DNA from: Sinotaia quadrata
Taxonomy: Eukaryota; Mollusca; Gastropoda; Architaenioglossa; Viviparidae
Assembly: GCA_028829895.1 (NCBI GenBank)
Contig: CM054180.1
Span: 118,711,973 to 118,775,972, forward strand
Length of the DNA stretch: 64,000 nucleotides
Direction: 5' to 3'
Shown here: positions 52,703 to 64,000 of the stretch, piece by piece
Layout of the letters: every line of letters begins with the position of its first letter
Position numbering within the stretch: the stretch's first letter is position 1
Notes under the pieces: model-generated
The model's database searches: none
Seen by the model: only the letters and a program-made list of their open reading frames with translations
Told to the model about the DNA's origin: nothing
Made by a program: the position numbers and the translations under genes

Positions 52703-52827
52703 AATTATGTTCTGGTTGGATGAAGGCAAAATCATAAAATTAGAACGTGCGAAGTACACTGGACAGGATCGCAGAAAAATAATGACATTTGATGATCCTC
52801 CACGTGGCCTAACACTGGATACAGAAA
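52703..52827 (+). CDS. Gene 2 exon: propeller blade 4 (YWTD)
   Basis: Acceptor ctaaatctgcag, donor gaa a|gtatgt. The first base completes the Gly codon left by 48683. It encodes MFWLDEGKIIKLERA then FDDPPRGLTLDTE, matching the blade pattern (FW-L-D, I-x-x-L; P-x-G-L-x-x-D). The following blade continues in 58329-58494 across a 5.5-kb intron filled with retroelement debris. Confidence 0.85.
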
Positions 52828-52915
52828 GTATGTTTTGGCTTTTCAGTATTATTTATGGATGTATCTTTGAAATGAATAATGCATTTAATTTTTGGATGGT
52901 TGGATGGATGGGAGG

Positions 52916-53008
52916 GAGGGAGAGAGAGAGAGAGAGAAGGAGAAATGGATATATATAAAGATAGTTAGGTACGTAGATAGATAAATAGATAGATAAACTG
53001 ATAGATAA

Positions 53009-53040
<32 letters not shown>

Positions 53041-53062
53041 GTAGGTAGGTAGGTAGATAGAT
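52916..53062. repeat. (GA)n and (GATA)n tracts
   Basis: gggaggga and gagaga, then gata and gtag units, shortly after the blade 4 exon. Confidence 0.9.
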
Positions 53063-53464
53063 TACAGTTCAACACAAGAAAAATGTAAGAAAACGTTTAA
53101 TTAATTTATTTTTTTAAAATTTGAAATAACCACAATACGTTCAGTAATTAAATTTAAATAAATTATTTTAAAATGTCCCCCATAATACTTATTTTGAAAA
53201 TCTTTTTAGAATTATACGAATTATACTTGCTTTTAATTTTTTAGTAGACTTATTTTTAAAAATGCCTAAATTCGCAAGTTGAACAAAAAGATAAGAAAAT
53301 ATTTATTATTTATTTATTTTTGAATTTGAAATAAATTATAAACAATACTTTTATATTCGTAGTCTGTCTATAATAGGTATTGATTTAAATTTTAAAAATT
53401 CATTGATAATTACAGTAGCTTTTCATTTTTTAGTACTGACTTATTCAATTATCAGCATTTCCAC

Positions 53465-53606
53465 CTGTGACTGAGCAGGTTTTAAAGTATGCTGACTACA
53501 GCGAGCAATTTCTGGCACAAGGAATTGCTGGAAGCTGCTACAATTGTTAGACTGCTTGATGAGGCTAATACAGTGGAGCACCAGATGGCATCGAGTTAAT
53601 GAAAAT
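53465..53606 (-). repeat. Interspersed family R1, minus-strand fragment
   Basis: tatgctgactacagcgagca and caaggaattgctggaagctg are the inverted, diverged form of the segment at about 3720-3800. The retroelement 3' tail abuts it directly, so the retroelement probably inserted into this R1 copy. Confidence 0.65.
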
Positions 53607-54058
53607 TATTATTATTATTATCATTATTATTATTATTCAGCCTCTTTCCACGACTTCTGTTTGACTGTCGGTTGTGATCCAAGGTCTCGGAATCTTACCA
53701 AGATTCTGGGAGATCCAAGGTTTTACAGAGAATGTGGGCACTTCCGAGGAGCGCTGCTTTAAGTAGTGGAGCGATTCTGTGGTTTCCAGGGAGTTTATTC
53801 AGGTAGCCTTCCAATTCAGATGTTATGTTCCCCAAGGCTCCTATCACTATAGGTATCACTTCTGCTTACTTACATTCCACAGTCTCTGGATTTCTAATCT
53901 GAGGTCTTGGTATTTTTCTATTTTTTCTCTTTCTTTTGTTTTTTATGTTTCTATCACTTCGAACAGCGACATCAATAATTGTTACTGTTCTGTTGGACGT
54001 ATTGAGAACTACAATGTCTGGTCTTCGTGCAGGAATCACCCGGTCTGTTCTTATCTCG

Positions 54059-54060
<2 letters not shown>
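53607..54060 (-). mobile_element. 3' fragment of the same non-LTR element, minus strand
   Basis: The reverse complement of the element's 3' end: it matches 56060-56150 and, further on, the plus-strand fragment at 44515-44925. It carries the REL motif region and the 3' UTR. The 3' end points left into a TTA/TCA trinucleotide tract (53607-53636), and its inner end touches an (AAT)n tract (54065-54115). Head-to-head with the 54233-56158 copy. Confidence 0.85.
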
Positions 54061-54064
<4 letters not shown>

Positions 54065-54115
<51 letters not shown>

Positions 54116-54116
54116 G
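54065..54116. repeat. (AAT)n tract between two retroelement pieces
   Basis: About 17 AAT units between the minus-strand 3' fragment and the tRNA-like hairpin. Similar tracts end the other two fragments of the element. Confidence 0.95.
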
Positions 54117-54232
54117 GTGTCTCGATAGTCCAGTGGTTAGAGCAGAAAAACCTCACCCAGAAAGTTAAGCAGCCTGCGCTGTGTCAACAAACACGAAGGT
54201 TACGGGTTCAATCCCAACTCTGGACTATCGAG
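54117..54232 (+). ncRNA. tRNA-like Pol III promoter sequence in a 13-bp hairpin
   Basis: Box A match TAGTCCAGTGG (54126-54136) and box B match GGTTCAATCC (about 54205-54214). Both lie inside a perfect 13-base inverted repeat, ctcgatagtccag (54121-54133) and ctggactatcgag (54220-54232). The A-to-B spacing of about 80 bases is longer than in a normal tRNA and the T-stem is imperfect. This is therefore more likely the head of a tRNA-derived SINE, or a promoter joined to the retroelement, than a tRNA gene. Confidence 0.55.
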
Positions 54233-56158
54233 GGAGGGAAAAGCGGCTCCCTCCAAAATACACGCTTGCCCATCCCATTCATGATGGAGAAAACAAACTT
54301 TGATTCCATACCGGATCAGACTTCGCCCGGGTTAACAAGGTCTGCGCTAGGCACTGATGTTTCGGGGTGTTCTAGTGAAAAATGGGCTACTGAAACGCAA
54401 GAAAAAACTCGGAGGAAATGGACCAGAGAGAAAAACATACAAATCATGGTCTCTTACTCGAAGCCAACCAACAACAAGAGGATATAGAAAACGAATGTAT
54501 GAACACTGGCTCAAACACCATCCAGATGATATGATCAGTGAACAGCGGCTCCTGGACCATAAGAGAGCGATACTACAAAACAGGCTTCTTACAGTCCTAG
54601 AAATTCAAGAGATAGAACAGCAACAAGCGAACTCTACAATCCGATACACTGACCATGAAGACAATGAAAAATTCACAGCCTCACAACAGTCAATTCCACT
54701 TGACAACCTCGCTGGGGAAATTCCATGCGACTTCACTGAAGAACAGCGACGCTTGTTTGAAGACATAAAAAGCTTCATGGACAAAAATAAGTCACGTGAA
54801 GGCAGAACCCCAACAAAAAGGGTGCAAAACAGCAAAGCTCTAAGGACAGCAATTGAGAATGCAAATGAAGTACTAAAACGTATCCCCACAAAAGATATCA
54901 CAGAAACCAACAGTGATCCAGAAAACAGGGTTAGGATACAAAATGAAAGCAGGACAGATTATCAGCCTTCTACTGTACATGGACGATCTCAAGCTGTACG
55001 GTAAAAATGAACGTGACATCAAATCCCTGATCAATACTGTCAACATCTGCAGTGAGGACATCAACATGAAATTCGGCCTTGAGAAATGTGGACGAATTGT
55101 CATCCAGAAAGGCAAGGTCAAAACAACAGAGGGCCTGTAATTCGACATCGGAAAAATCAACGAGGTTTCAATGGAAAATGGATATAAGTATCTTGGGATA
55201 CTACAACATCAAGAAAATATGCAGAGAGAAGTGAAGTCCAAAGTTAAGAGAGAATATGAAAAACGTGTTAGACAAGTCCTGAAGTCCAAACTAAATGGGG
55301 CGAACAAAATACAAGCCCTTAATGCATATGCAATACCTGTAGTAAGCTACACTGGAGGTATCATAGATTGGACAGCAAATGAAATAAATGAACTGGACAG
55401 GAAAACAAGAAAACTACTCACAATACATAAAGCCTTACACCCCAAAGCAGACGTAGACAGGCTATATGTATCTCGAAAAATGAAGAAAATCAAACATGTT
55501 ATTGAAGGAGAAGTCATTGGCCTTGTGGACTACATCTGGAATAACAACAAAGATGATCCACTGATAGAAGCAGTAAAAATGAGTGGACTATTCCAACCCC
55601 CAGAAACAGACAAAGAAACATGGAAGAAAACAACGAAGCAAGAACTAGCACAAACATGGAGCCAGAAACCTCTGCATGGCCAGTATGTACGACAAGCCGA
55701 CGAAATATCAACAAAGGAATCAAAGTACAAATAATTGAAAGAGGCAGGATTGAAAGCAGAAACAGAAGCACTCATAACAGCTGCACAAGATCAAGCACTC
55801 AACACACAAAGCACACAGAAAATTTCAAATGATTCCAAATGTAGACTCTGCAAATCCATGGATGAGACAACAGAGCACATACTATCTGGATGTCAAGTTC
55901 TGGCTGGAACGGAATACACCAAACGACACAATGAAGTGGCAAAACACATACATAGAAATCTGTGAGAGAACTATGGCATACAAACCCCAGAAAGAGCATG
56001 GATGCATCAACCAGAAGCAGTCACTGAAATAGAAGAAGTCAAAATACTGTGGGACTTCGAGATAAGAACAGATCGGGTGATTCCTGCACGAAGACCAGAC
56101 ATTGTAGTTCTCAATAAGGCCAACAGAACAGTATCAATCATTGATGTCGCTGTTAACA
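54233..56158 (+). mobile_element. Degraded REL-type non-LTR retrotransposon (R2/R4-like)
   Basis: Broken coding pieces in order: a Myb-like stretch (RRKWTREKNIQIM, near 54410) and GYRKRMYEHW (near 54485, shifted frame); RT active-site YMDD at 54976-54987 in another frame; KALHPKADVDRLYVSRK (near 55420-55475); a CCHC-type finger C-x2-C-x8-H-x4-C (55840-55893); and an RPD endonuclease motif at 56092-56100. This order fits R2/R4/NeSL-type elements with a restriction-like endonuclease. Most of the RT N-terminal part is missing near 54915, frames shift at least three times, and stops occur near 55139 and 55733. A dead copy, truncated at about 56158. Confidence 0.82.
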
Positions 56159-57594
56159 AAATTATTAAAAAGATATCCACAAATTAATATAAATATTTAC
56201 TTAGAACAATTACTAAGTTTCACACATCAATCATTAATATTCTACACTCACAAACATTTAGAATATGAAAAGGATAAGAAAGAATAAACATAAGAATTTA
56301 CACACTGACTGAACAAATACAGGTTACAGTTCACCTGGTGTTTTGTGTGCGTCGTTCCTGGCCAGTTATCTCAGCCACTTGTTATCAGCTTCAATTGGAA
56401 CAGTTCTTTTGATGTAATGTTCATGTCCATAAAGTTCACAATTTGTTTTAACTTAACATATACAATCCTTTTGAATAACACAATCCAGTGAAATTCAGTT
56501 CCTGAAAAAATGACTAGTACTCTCTCTGTGGAATACTCCAAATTCAATGTCAGTCACCTAACTTCTAGAGCCTTTCCAATAAACGGTATGCGGTACCTTC
56601 AGTGACAGCAGACTCTGACCCAGCCAACATCAACAGTGAATTTGCTTTGTCTTGTTTGTCATGTATTCTCTTGCCCCTTTAAATGATAGTCCAGTTAGAC
56701 AAGCATTCTTGCATCTTTCAGACAGTTCTGCTTTATGTCCTTCAGACCGGTGTTCAGTAGACGGGTGTCCCTTGAAGCTGTGAAATATATAACGAACTTT
56801 CGCACATCAGTCTCATGTGTTTCAACTAACTAAACCTGTAATTCCATTCTTTGTTCTCATCTTTAATTCTTTCACATTTACTTTCCTTTCTTAGTCCCAA
56901 GAATGCATTATAGAAAAAATCATTTAAAAATTACAATATTGGCAAAGAAAAAATATACGATTTGCAATAAGTAAAATAATTAAATCTGTACAAAAATCGT
57001 GATTTTTACCATCTCAGACATTTCCTAGTCTCATTCTTTTATGCTTCACTATCCGTGGCAGGGACCACATGGGAAACGAGAAATTCGAATGAGCGTCCAG
57101 CCCGACAGTGGGGTATTTAAGCTAAAGTTGGGTTCTACGCTCTAATCTCCCCTTCTGGACATAATCTCTCCATTGTTTCGCCTATTGTGCTGCAGTCCGG
57201 TCGAGTGACTCTACTCAAAAGGCTGCCCTGTGAGCGTAAGTCTGGTGCCTTTAGAAGCTGCCTGACCCTGAGTTCCAGTGGTGTCATGTCTCCTTGAAAT
57301 GCGTATTGTTATGTAACCCACGCATTCTCCCTCAGTACGTCTGTTTCCAGCACCTGGCCATGTGATTGCTTCGGTAGCTTCGACCCGGCTTTGAATCTCT
57401 AATCCTATGTTGAGATCAATGTTCGATTGTCTAAGATTCTGAATACGATTTTCTACACCGCAAAAATGTCCGACTAGCTTTGCAGTGGCTTACAATTAAA
57501 GCATCAAAGAATTCTGTGTGTGTGTTTCAACTTTAATTAAGATTTTCTCAGTGTGTCTGTTTGCATTTCCAACTCTACACATACTATGTCACAC
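56159..57594. other. Unidentified stretch after the truncated retroelement
   Basis: An abrupt sequence change at about 56158 (gctgttaacaaaattatta instead of the element's gctgttccattgatag). The part 56580-57480 is GC-richer than its surroundings and may be an old element, but no terminal repeats, target duplication or clear coding frame were found. Confidence 0.4.
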
Positions 57595-57803
57595 CATCCA
57601 TCCATCCATCCATTCATCCATCTATCTATCTATATATCTATCTATCTATTAATCTATCTACCTATCTGTCTATCTATCTTCTATCTATCTATCTATCTGT
57701 CTGACTATCTATCTATCTATTAATCTATCTACCTACCTGTCTGTCTATCTATTTATATATCTATCTGTCTGTCTATCTATCTAACTCTCTCTCTCTCTCT
57801 CTG

Positions 57804-57868
<65 letters not shown>
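57595..57868. repeat. (CATC)n/(TATC)n then (TG)n compound tract
   Basis: catc, tatc and tgtc units, then tctc, ta and a pure tg run, ending just left of the duplication copy 2 start. Confidence 0.94.
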
Positions 57869-57874
<6 letters not shown>

Positions 57875-58328
57875 ATATATGGTGTGAATTATTTAAATAT
57901 ATCATAAAATTAACCATTCGAAAGAGATTTTGTCAGGAAAGTTATTGAAACATCACTCGTTTTGCCACACCTGACCGCTGATGTCAGATAAATATATTCG
58001 TTAAACGCATCAAACAGAGCAGACTCACTACGTGTAAATGGGTGTACCATCCACACAACCGTTATCGAAAATTGCAAACATTATTACTAGTTATGCTATC
58101 AACACTTGTTGTAGTCTACTTACATTAAGTCAAAGAGTTTAAGAATATTCTTTAATAAAACATTTACTTATTTACCTAATTAAAAGGAGGCAAGTTAATT
58201 TCGTTACAAGGTATGTTAACTGTATTAGTTCATATACACGCGAGTTTATGTGTGTGTGTTTTGTGTGTGCGTGCATCACGGGGGATAGTTGTTTGTGGGT
58301 TTTAATGGGTTTTTTTTGTGTATTTCAG

Positions 58329-58494
58329 AGAATTTTCTTTACTGGTATACGAATGCTGGTGTCATTAAACGTTGCTATTTGGAAGGTCAAGGATGCGAAG
58401 TTAAGTACGAAGGTTTTGAGATCGACCAAGTCGGAGATTTTCGGAGTTTTGCTTTCGACGCTAGTAACATTTACATTATAAAAAACAATGGATC
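58329..58494 (+). CDS. Gene 2 exon: propeller blade 5, paralogue of 381-555
   Basis: Acceptor tgtatttcag|ag, donor tc|gtaagt. Encodes NFLYWYTNAGVIKRCYLEG, then a loop, then AFDASNIYIIKNNG. Same phases as gene 1 exon 381-555 but three codons shorter in the loop between GCEV-x-Y and FDASNIY. Outside the loop most differences replace amino acids (S/Y, S/N, G/A, D/V, D/Y, Q/K, G/I, Q/K, Y/N), and only two silent changes are seen. Confidence 0.83.
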
Positions 58495-59321
58495 GTAAGT
58501 TCATCTTTAATATAAATGCTTTAATGAGATCCAATATTGCAAAATAATAAGTCGATTACTACTGTACGTTTGCAATGATTATTATTAATTTACTTATCTG
58601 ACTCATTGATATTTTAAAATTATTATTTTAAATAAAAGAATTGCACGGAATGCAGCTTTCCACAAAATAGGACTTCATCGAAAATAAAAGAAATCAAACT
58701 CTTATGTTAATTTTTGAGAAATTTAAATGCACACTTTACTAGAATTTATTTTTAGTGCACAAAATTAAAGATCTTCAAATTAGTACATGAATTTCTGTAT
58801 AAAATACTTTCTCAAGCACGCAATGGCTGCGCCTTTGAAGATTGAAGAATATGTGTGCTGTATTTAAACACGTAACCAACTAAACAGTGCCAGTCTAAAT
58901 GAAGTTGAACTGCAAGAGTTATTGCAAGAGTTATTTATTATAAAATTGTGGCACTATAATATGTCCTGCCTCTGTTAGGATTATTTTCATGAATATCTTA
59001 TCATTTAATAATGCATAATCACTTATCAGTGCTTAAATCTTAATTTAGGATCTGTTTTCCCATATGAATTCCACATCCATACATTACTGTAAATAAACGT
59101 ACTACCGACACATAATTATATGTTTAAAGGTGGGACTTCTTGATTAAGAAGTAATGTATTTCATCAACTTACTAATATTTATCCATCACTGACTCGTCAC
59201 ACCCCCATCCACCCACTGACTACTCCAGACGTTTCAATTAGCATGCATAAAATTAACAAAAATAAGGATTTATTATAAAAATAAATATATCACAAATAAA
59301 TACAACTAAATTTTGAAACAA

Positions 59322-59322
59322 T

Positions 59323-59387
<65 letters not shown>

Positions 59388-59388
59388 T
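59322..59388. repeat. (CA)n/(TA)n tract, expanded relative to copy 1
   Basis: The paralogous position 1360-1394 is about half as long. Confidence 0.92.
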
Positions 59389-59899
59389 ATGTTCAAGTTT
59401 ATCTCATATACAGTCAATATTGACAATGACTACTTCGAGGAAACAATCTCTATTTAAGGTTTAGAGTTCTTTTCATTGAGCTGGAAGAGGGAAAGATAGG
59501 ACATAATGACTGAGCACATGACCTGTTCTGTTGGGCCAACTTATGTTGCGTCATAAAAAAACATATGCGTTACTTCACATGACAGTTCATAAAAGTCAAT
59601 ATGGCACCAGGGTTTGTTTCCAAGTCATAAATGCAGAACGTGTGCGAACACTCTCAAACTCTGCTGGTATTAGAAGCAATGATGTGTAGATATATCTGCT
59701 TTTACTACCATTGGAATTTCTGTGGTAGATATTAGCCCAACAAGACAACTCATGCATTGATCACAGGAAATCACTCAAGATGAGAAGCAAAATTGATATG
59801 CCTTAGGATATTCAAGTGACACTTTATTTCAGTCTATATAATTTTCTACACATCTCCCTCTGTCTCTATCCAGTCTCTCAACTTACGTGTCTGCAAGAG

Positions 59900-61574
59900 T
59901 GTGACGGATTCTGACCAAATTCTGTGTCACGAACTCCTGCCCATATCCAAGAAATTCGAAATCATATTCGAATTGAATTCCTTTGTTAGAATCTTTCCCG
60001 CCAAGGAAACAACATAGAGTTCAACCTATGTTATGCAACTTTAGACGATAGTCGAGAAAGTTCGAATCAACAAGCAATCCTCGTGATCTAGTCACGTGAT
60101 GCATTCATGCACTTCAATAAATACTCTTGATGCGATAGTATACTTCACTCACACACAGACCAGCCGGACACACACATCTTAGTCGCTGAATATTTTGCTG
60201 AGTCGTAAGGAACACACATGGAACCCGTTGCTTTTATGTAAAGTCTACTTAAGAAGGTAACACGTCTACTTCTTACAATATTATTGCATTTTACTATTTG
60301 TATTTTTGTATATGAATTTATGTATGTATTTTGTGCGAATTATTATAATTCTCTTCCGAACACACGTGATTCGATAAGAATGACTAAAAGCCTAACAGTT
60401 CATTGTATATAAATTAACTGTAACCTTTTAACTTTAATTTGTATAAACTTTAATTCTCTTGTGCCGCAGAACGTCTGTGCATGTTGCGAATCTCTATGTA
60501 ATTCAAATGACTTTCTTGCGTGTAATTTCATTGTTAAATTGTAAAGCACTCATGCCTAATTTGGATTATATTTTATTCTCCTTGTATGAATTCCATTTTT
60601 AATGAAATAATGTTTGGACATTCATACGTTCATGTAAAGTTAAAAATAACACACATGTGAATTATATTGTATCTTTTATGAATATAAATATATTGTAAAA
60701 GACACGATAGTCCAAGATTTAAACTATTTGCATTGTTATCATCACGTGCTTCGGAATTTGCGAATGTAAACGCAAATCGCTCATAGAAATTAAATACAAT
60801 TTCAGAGCGGGTTCTCTTCCTTCTTATTCTATGTTTCTACGTATGACTGCACCTTCGTTTCTACGTCGGGTGCGTGTTCCTTGTTCAACCTTGGTCGGAC
60901 GATATTACAAGTACCGTGCTGCCATTGTTGATGATGTTATGCCGAGATACATCATTAGAGTGACAAGTCGAGGGACGACGAGTTACTGGAACTATTGATA
61001 CACGTCGCAAGCATCGCCTGATAGGTGGAAAGATCGAACTGACCTTAGACCACGTGTTTATCAAGACTACTGAGACAGATAAGTAACTGATCTGGACTCT
61101 GAATTAGAAGAATGTGTCAAGCAAACAATTTCTCGTAACATTAGCTTTCAAGGATTAAAATAAGCACATTGAACTTGCCTTAGTTTAGATCTGAAGCCTT
61201 CTTCATAATTGATTGTTACTGTTAAATCTTGATTATTAAATTCTTTTATTGTTAATACCTCTTTCGTTGTGATTTTTATGCATATAGACCTAATCGTGGT
61301 TTGGATGGGGGATCGATTGAGCTAAATGTAACATTCTGAATGCATAAAGATTGAAGAGAGTTTTTAACAGTTTCCAAGCCGGCTATTGTACACAAGTTTG
61401 TCTGTTCGTGAATCTGTTTGTCTGTACTACAAAGGCGCATTTTCATATGAGACGAAAGATAAATTTGAGCAACCAGTCTGTTTAGGAAAAGAGCAGAGAT
61501 TAATTTATCTAATTAAATTAAGGTTCTGTAAAATTCCTAAGCAGGGTCTCTAAATAAAAACTGGATATGTAACA
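59900..61574 (+). mobile_element. Solo LTR, 1675 bp, TSD AAGAG, absent from paralogous site
   Basis: TGTGACGG...GGATATGTAACA flanked by AAGAG at 59895-59899 and 61575-61579. The copy 1 locus at about 1928-1942 reads ctgcaagagaattg with a single AAGAG, so the pre-insertion site survives in the paralogue. This proves the insertion boundaries and dates the insertion after the duplication, unless a precise loss occurred in copy 1. Confidence 0.92.
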
Positions 61575-62476
61575 AAGAGAATTGTTAGCCCTCGTTTACA
61601 CTTCACTCGTTACACTGTTATAAATCGGATTGAACTATAACAGAGTCACACATTCAATAATACAGTTAATATAACATAATTATACATGTTAAATGAATCA
61701 ATCCAAAATATACAGTATATCTAGATCAAGGAAAATAATCGTTCTAAGTCCAATACATGAAACAATAATTCTAATATACAAATTATTCTAAATTAATTAT
61801 CGCATATTATTCAAGACAACTCACCATGGCTCCCAATTTGCCTTTAGAACCAGACTTTGATCAATGATCGGTAAGTATTGGTAAAGAGTTTGACTGGCAA
61901 TTTATGCTAACTTCATGTGTCAGCTAACAGGAATCACTCATCTCACTCCTCCAGCCACCATTCAGTCGTGTTTGCAACCTATTTAAATTTCTGGCTGGAA
62001 ACCATCTCTTTAGTCAGATATCACTATCTCACCCATCCAGCCACCATTCGACATTCATTCACGTTCACAACTACATGCTTAAGTTTCTGGTCGGAAATCG
62101 TCTCTTCTGTCAAACAGCTCGTGAAGAAGCATGAAAAATAAATGGTTATCTACACGTCTACGTTAATCTTCTTACCATTATGCAAGAGTTACTCTTGATC
62201 ACCACAGGAATCCCAAGAAATAGTGTGATTTACTGTACTTATTAACAGACAGAAAGCTATAAAATGAAGAAGCCATTTAGCCTCAGGGATTGAGAAGAAA
62301 TAGATTTATTCTTATAATAAAATATCTAAGGTCTAAGGAATCACTCTGCATTAACCATCACAACATTCAATTCAATTCTGAAGCTTGATACAGAAATACT
62401 ATTGCACACAGATATAATGTGTCTATAGAGCGGCTTAATAATTAAATAAATGTGTAGATCAAATACATTTGGTGAA

Positions 62477-62477
62477 G

Positions 62478-62525
<48 letters not shown>

Positions 62526-62562
62526 GTCTGTCTGTCTATCTATATGTCTGTCTGTCTATAAC
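62477..62562. repeat. (TATC)n tract, copy 2
   Basis: Longer than its paralogue at 2819-2867; in the intron just upstream of exon 62652-62705. Confidence 0.93.
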
Positions 62563-62651
62563 AAAATATATAGAGCTCTTCATACTTATTAGTTAATAGT
62601 GAAGGATTTGTTTTCAGGATAATGAAATTTTTTATTGTTGGTTTATTTCAG

Positions 62652-62705
62652 TTCAGTGCAAATAGAAAGAAAAGATGAAAAAACCAATTTAACATACACA
62701 GATCA
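62652..62705 (+). CDS. Gene 2 exon: propeller end segment, paralogue of 2958-3011
   Basis: A 54-base exon between gtttatttcag and ca|gtaagt, with the same length and phase as gene 1 exon 2958-3011. It reads SVQIERKDEKTNLTYTD. All 8 base differences to gene 1 are replacements. A second AG four bases downstream (ttcag at 62656) would shift the frame and is not favoured. It is the last gene 2 exon in the window; the linker exon would lie beyond 64000. Confidence 0.72.
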
Positions 62706-63365
62706 GTAAGTAACAAATAAACTATTGCATTTATAATTAGCAGAAAATAATGAAAGCTAAGGTGTGTTCAATATTTCAAACTATGATTTTTAACTATTAA
62801 AATGTTTGTAAATTATTAAATTGAGGATTAAGAAATGAAAGTCCTCAAAATGGAGCACCAATATAGAGGTTGTACTAGTCTATTCCTTTTATTGTTTTTA
62901 GTAGGTTTCTCTGATATGCAATCTTTTCAAACGTGTACCTTATTTTATTTAAAATATAGCATTTTGTTTCTGGATTTTTGTTCTCTTAAATTTGTTTTCT
63001 CACACCAGTACATGTATTTAATATCTCTCCCTCTCTATCTATCTATCCTAATCTAACCAAACCTAACCTAACCTACTTACCTACCTACCTACCTACCTAC
63101 CTGTCTATCTATCTATCTATCTATCTATCTATAATCTATCTATATATCTATATCTATATCTATCTACCTATCTATAATCTATCTATATATCTATAATCTA
63201 TCTATATATCTATCTGTCTGTCTATCTATCTATCTGTCTATCTATCTATCTAAATATCTATCTATATATGCAAAGTCACAATAGCCTTTATTGCTCTTTT
63301 CATAAATAGACATATTTTTATTGTTTACATTATTTCTGTGAATTCCACATTGAATAACACTGATT

Positions 63366-64000
63366 AACTGCTATTCTCTTGAGGCTATCCTGGGTGCTCC
63401 TTCACCGTGTTAACTTCCTCAAGCAGAACAACAATTGTAGCAATTTCCAGAACTTCCTTGTACCAGAAATTGCTCATATAGTCAGCATAATTTGCCATCA
63501 TACATCAATGGAGTGCACCGTTTTCCTTACACATACACACTGCTGTAGATTCTTCTCAAGTCTACCATGCTTGTAGTGGTTTATACTCCATAAATAAGGA
63601 GATTCTGGTAAAACAAGGAAAAGTTATTTGTCCCTGTAAAAGTATAATTAGGCAAGAAATGCTAGGTTTCCAGTTTATTCATTTCTAACTCTATCCATTC
63701 TTTCTGACATTCAAGTCTCAACTTACAGTTTCCTGCAGCAGTATTTATTAGCCTGATATACGCACACAACTTAATAAATAGAAACAATGTCTACTATTTA
63801 GCATACTACACATGTTCACAAATTGTAAAAGTTATATCTACGCACATAATACATCTCTACATAAAACGCAAGTATAGGATATCAATAGCAAAAATGCATG
63901 AAATATTACATTCTCTCTAAATCAGTCAGTTTACTCTCCATTAAGCTAATGACCGCCTTTCATGACTAGACGTCTTGCCACACCTAATTCTAATGATTAG
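63366..64000 (+). repeat. Interspersed family R1, paralogous copy
   Basis: Same insertion as 3665-4575, carried along by the tandem duplication and cut by the right edge. Confidence 0.75.

Larger units (their letters stand above)
39390..64000 (+). other. Gene 2 (5' part): EGF/YWTD receptor paralogue, runs off right edge
   Basis: Phase-consistent exons: 39390-39464 (signal peptide), 45054-45182 (EGF), 47284-47511, 48515-48683, 52703-52827, 58329-58494 (propeller) and 62652-62705. The last two are paralogues of gene 1 exons 381-555 and 2958-3011. Linker, LDLa, Ig and membrane exons are expected beyond 64000 by analogy with gene 1. The gene starts about 12 kb after the gene 1 stop, in the same orientation, as expected for tandem copies. 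Confidence 0.8.
57963..64000. repeat. Tandem segmental duplication, copy 2
   Basis: The match to base 1 begins near 57963 and continues to the right edge, where cgtcttgccacacctaattc matches about 4270-4290. The offset to copy 1 is about 57.96 kb before the LTR insertion and about 59.7 kb after it. Same orientation, so head-to-tail. Confidence 0.93.

Noticed and set aside
54117..54232. Functional tRNA gene
   Set aside because: Box spacing too long, T-stem mismatched, and a 13-bp outer stem instead of a 7-bp acceptor.
56159..57594. LTR or retroelement inserted into the non-LTR element
   Set aside because: No target duplication and no continuation of the interrupted element on the far side; left as unidentified.

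Overview
The window looks like an AT-rich, intron-rich animal genome. It is dense in (TATC)n, (CA)n and (CT)n microsatellites, minisatellites and degraded transposable elements. The repeat spectrum, the gene style and an R2/R4-like retroelement suggest a lophotrochozoan, most plausibly a cephalopod mollusc. That assignment is inference. There are no bacterial operons, rRNA genes or CRISPR arrays. Every long ORF lying in a microsatellite is an artefact.

The coding content is two head-to-tail paralogues of one receptor gene, both on the + strand. Gene 1 enters from the left edge, with 12 exons traced from 381 to the stop at 25297. Gene 2 starts at about 37.4 kb (signal-peptide ATG at 39398), with 7 coding exons traced to 62705, and runs off the right edge. 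All splice phases agree from exon to exon. The genes overlap in only two homologous exons (381-555 with 58329-58494, and 2958-3011 with 62652-62705). Through that overlap a composite protein can be read: signal peptide, LDLR-type EGF, six-bladed YWTD (LDLR class B) propeller, a two-cysteine linker, two LDLa modules, two atypical Ig domains, a transmembrane segment, and a cytoplasmic tail of about 145 residues with six tyrosine motifs. I do not recognise this as a named receptor family.

Bases 1-4302 and about 57963-64000 are two copies of the same DNA, the edge of a tandem duplication with a period of about 58 kb. The flanking introns differ by only a few per cent. The shared exons differ much more, and almost all changes replace amino acids. 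That is the signature expected of a diversifying recognition receptor (immune, self/non-self or similar).

Layout: 1-25.3 kb, gene 1, with a solo LTR at 6730-8004 and several copies of an interspersed repeat family called R1 here. 25.3-37.3 kb, intergenic, with a (GATA)n tract, R1, and 32-, 35- and 36-bp minisatellites. 37.3-64 kb, gene 2. Its introns hold minisatellites, a hAT-type MITE with 8-bp target duplication (47962-48154), a second solo LTR (49807-51708), three pieces of a REL-type non-LTR retrotransposon with (AAT)n ends, a tRNA-like Pol III hairpin, and a third solo LTR (59900-61574) whose empty site is preserved in the gene 1 copy.
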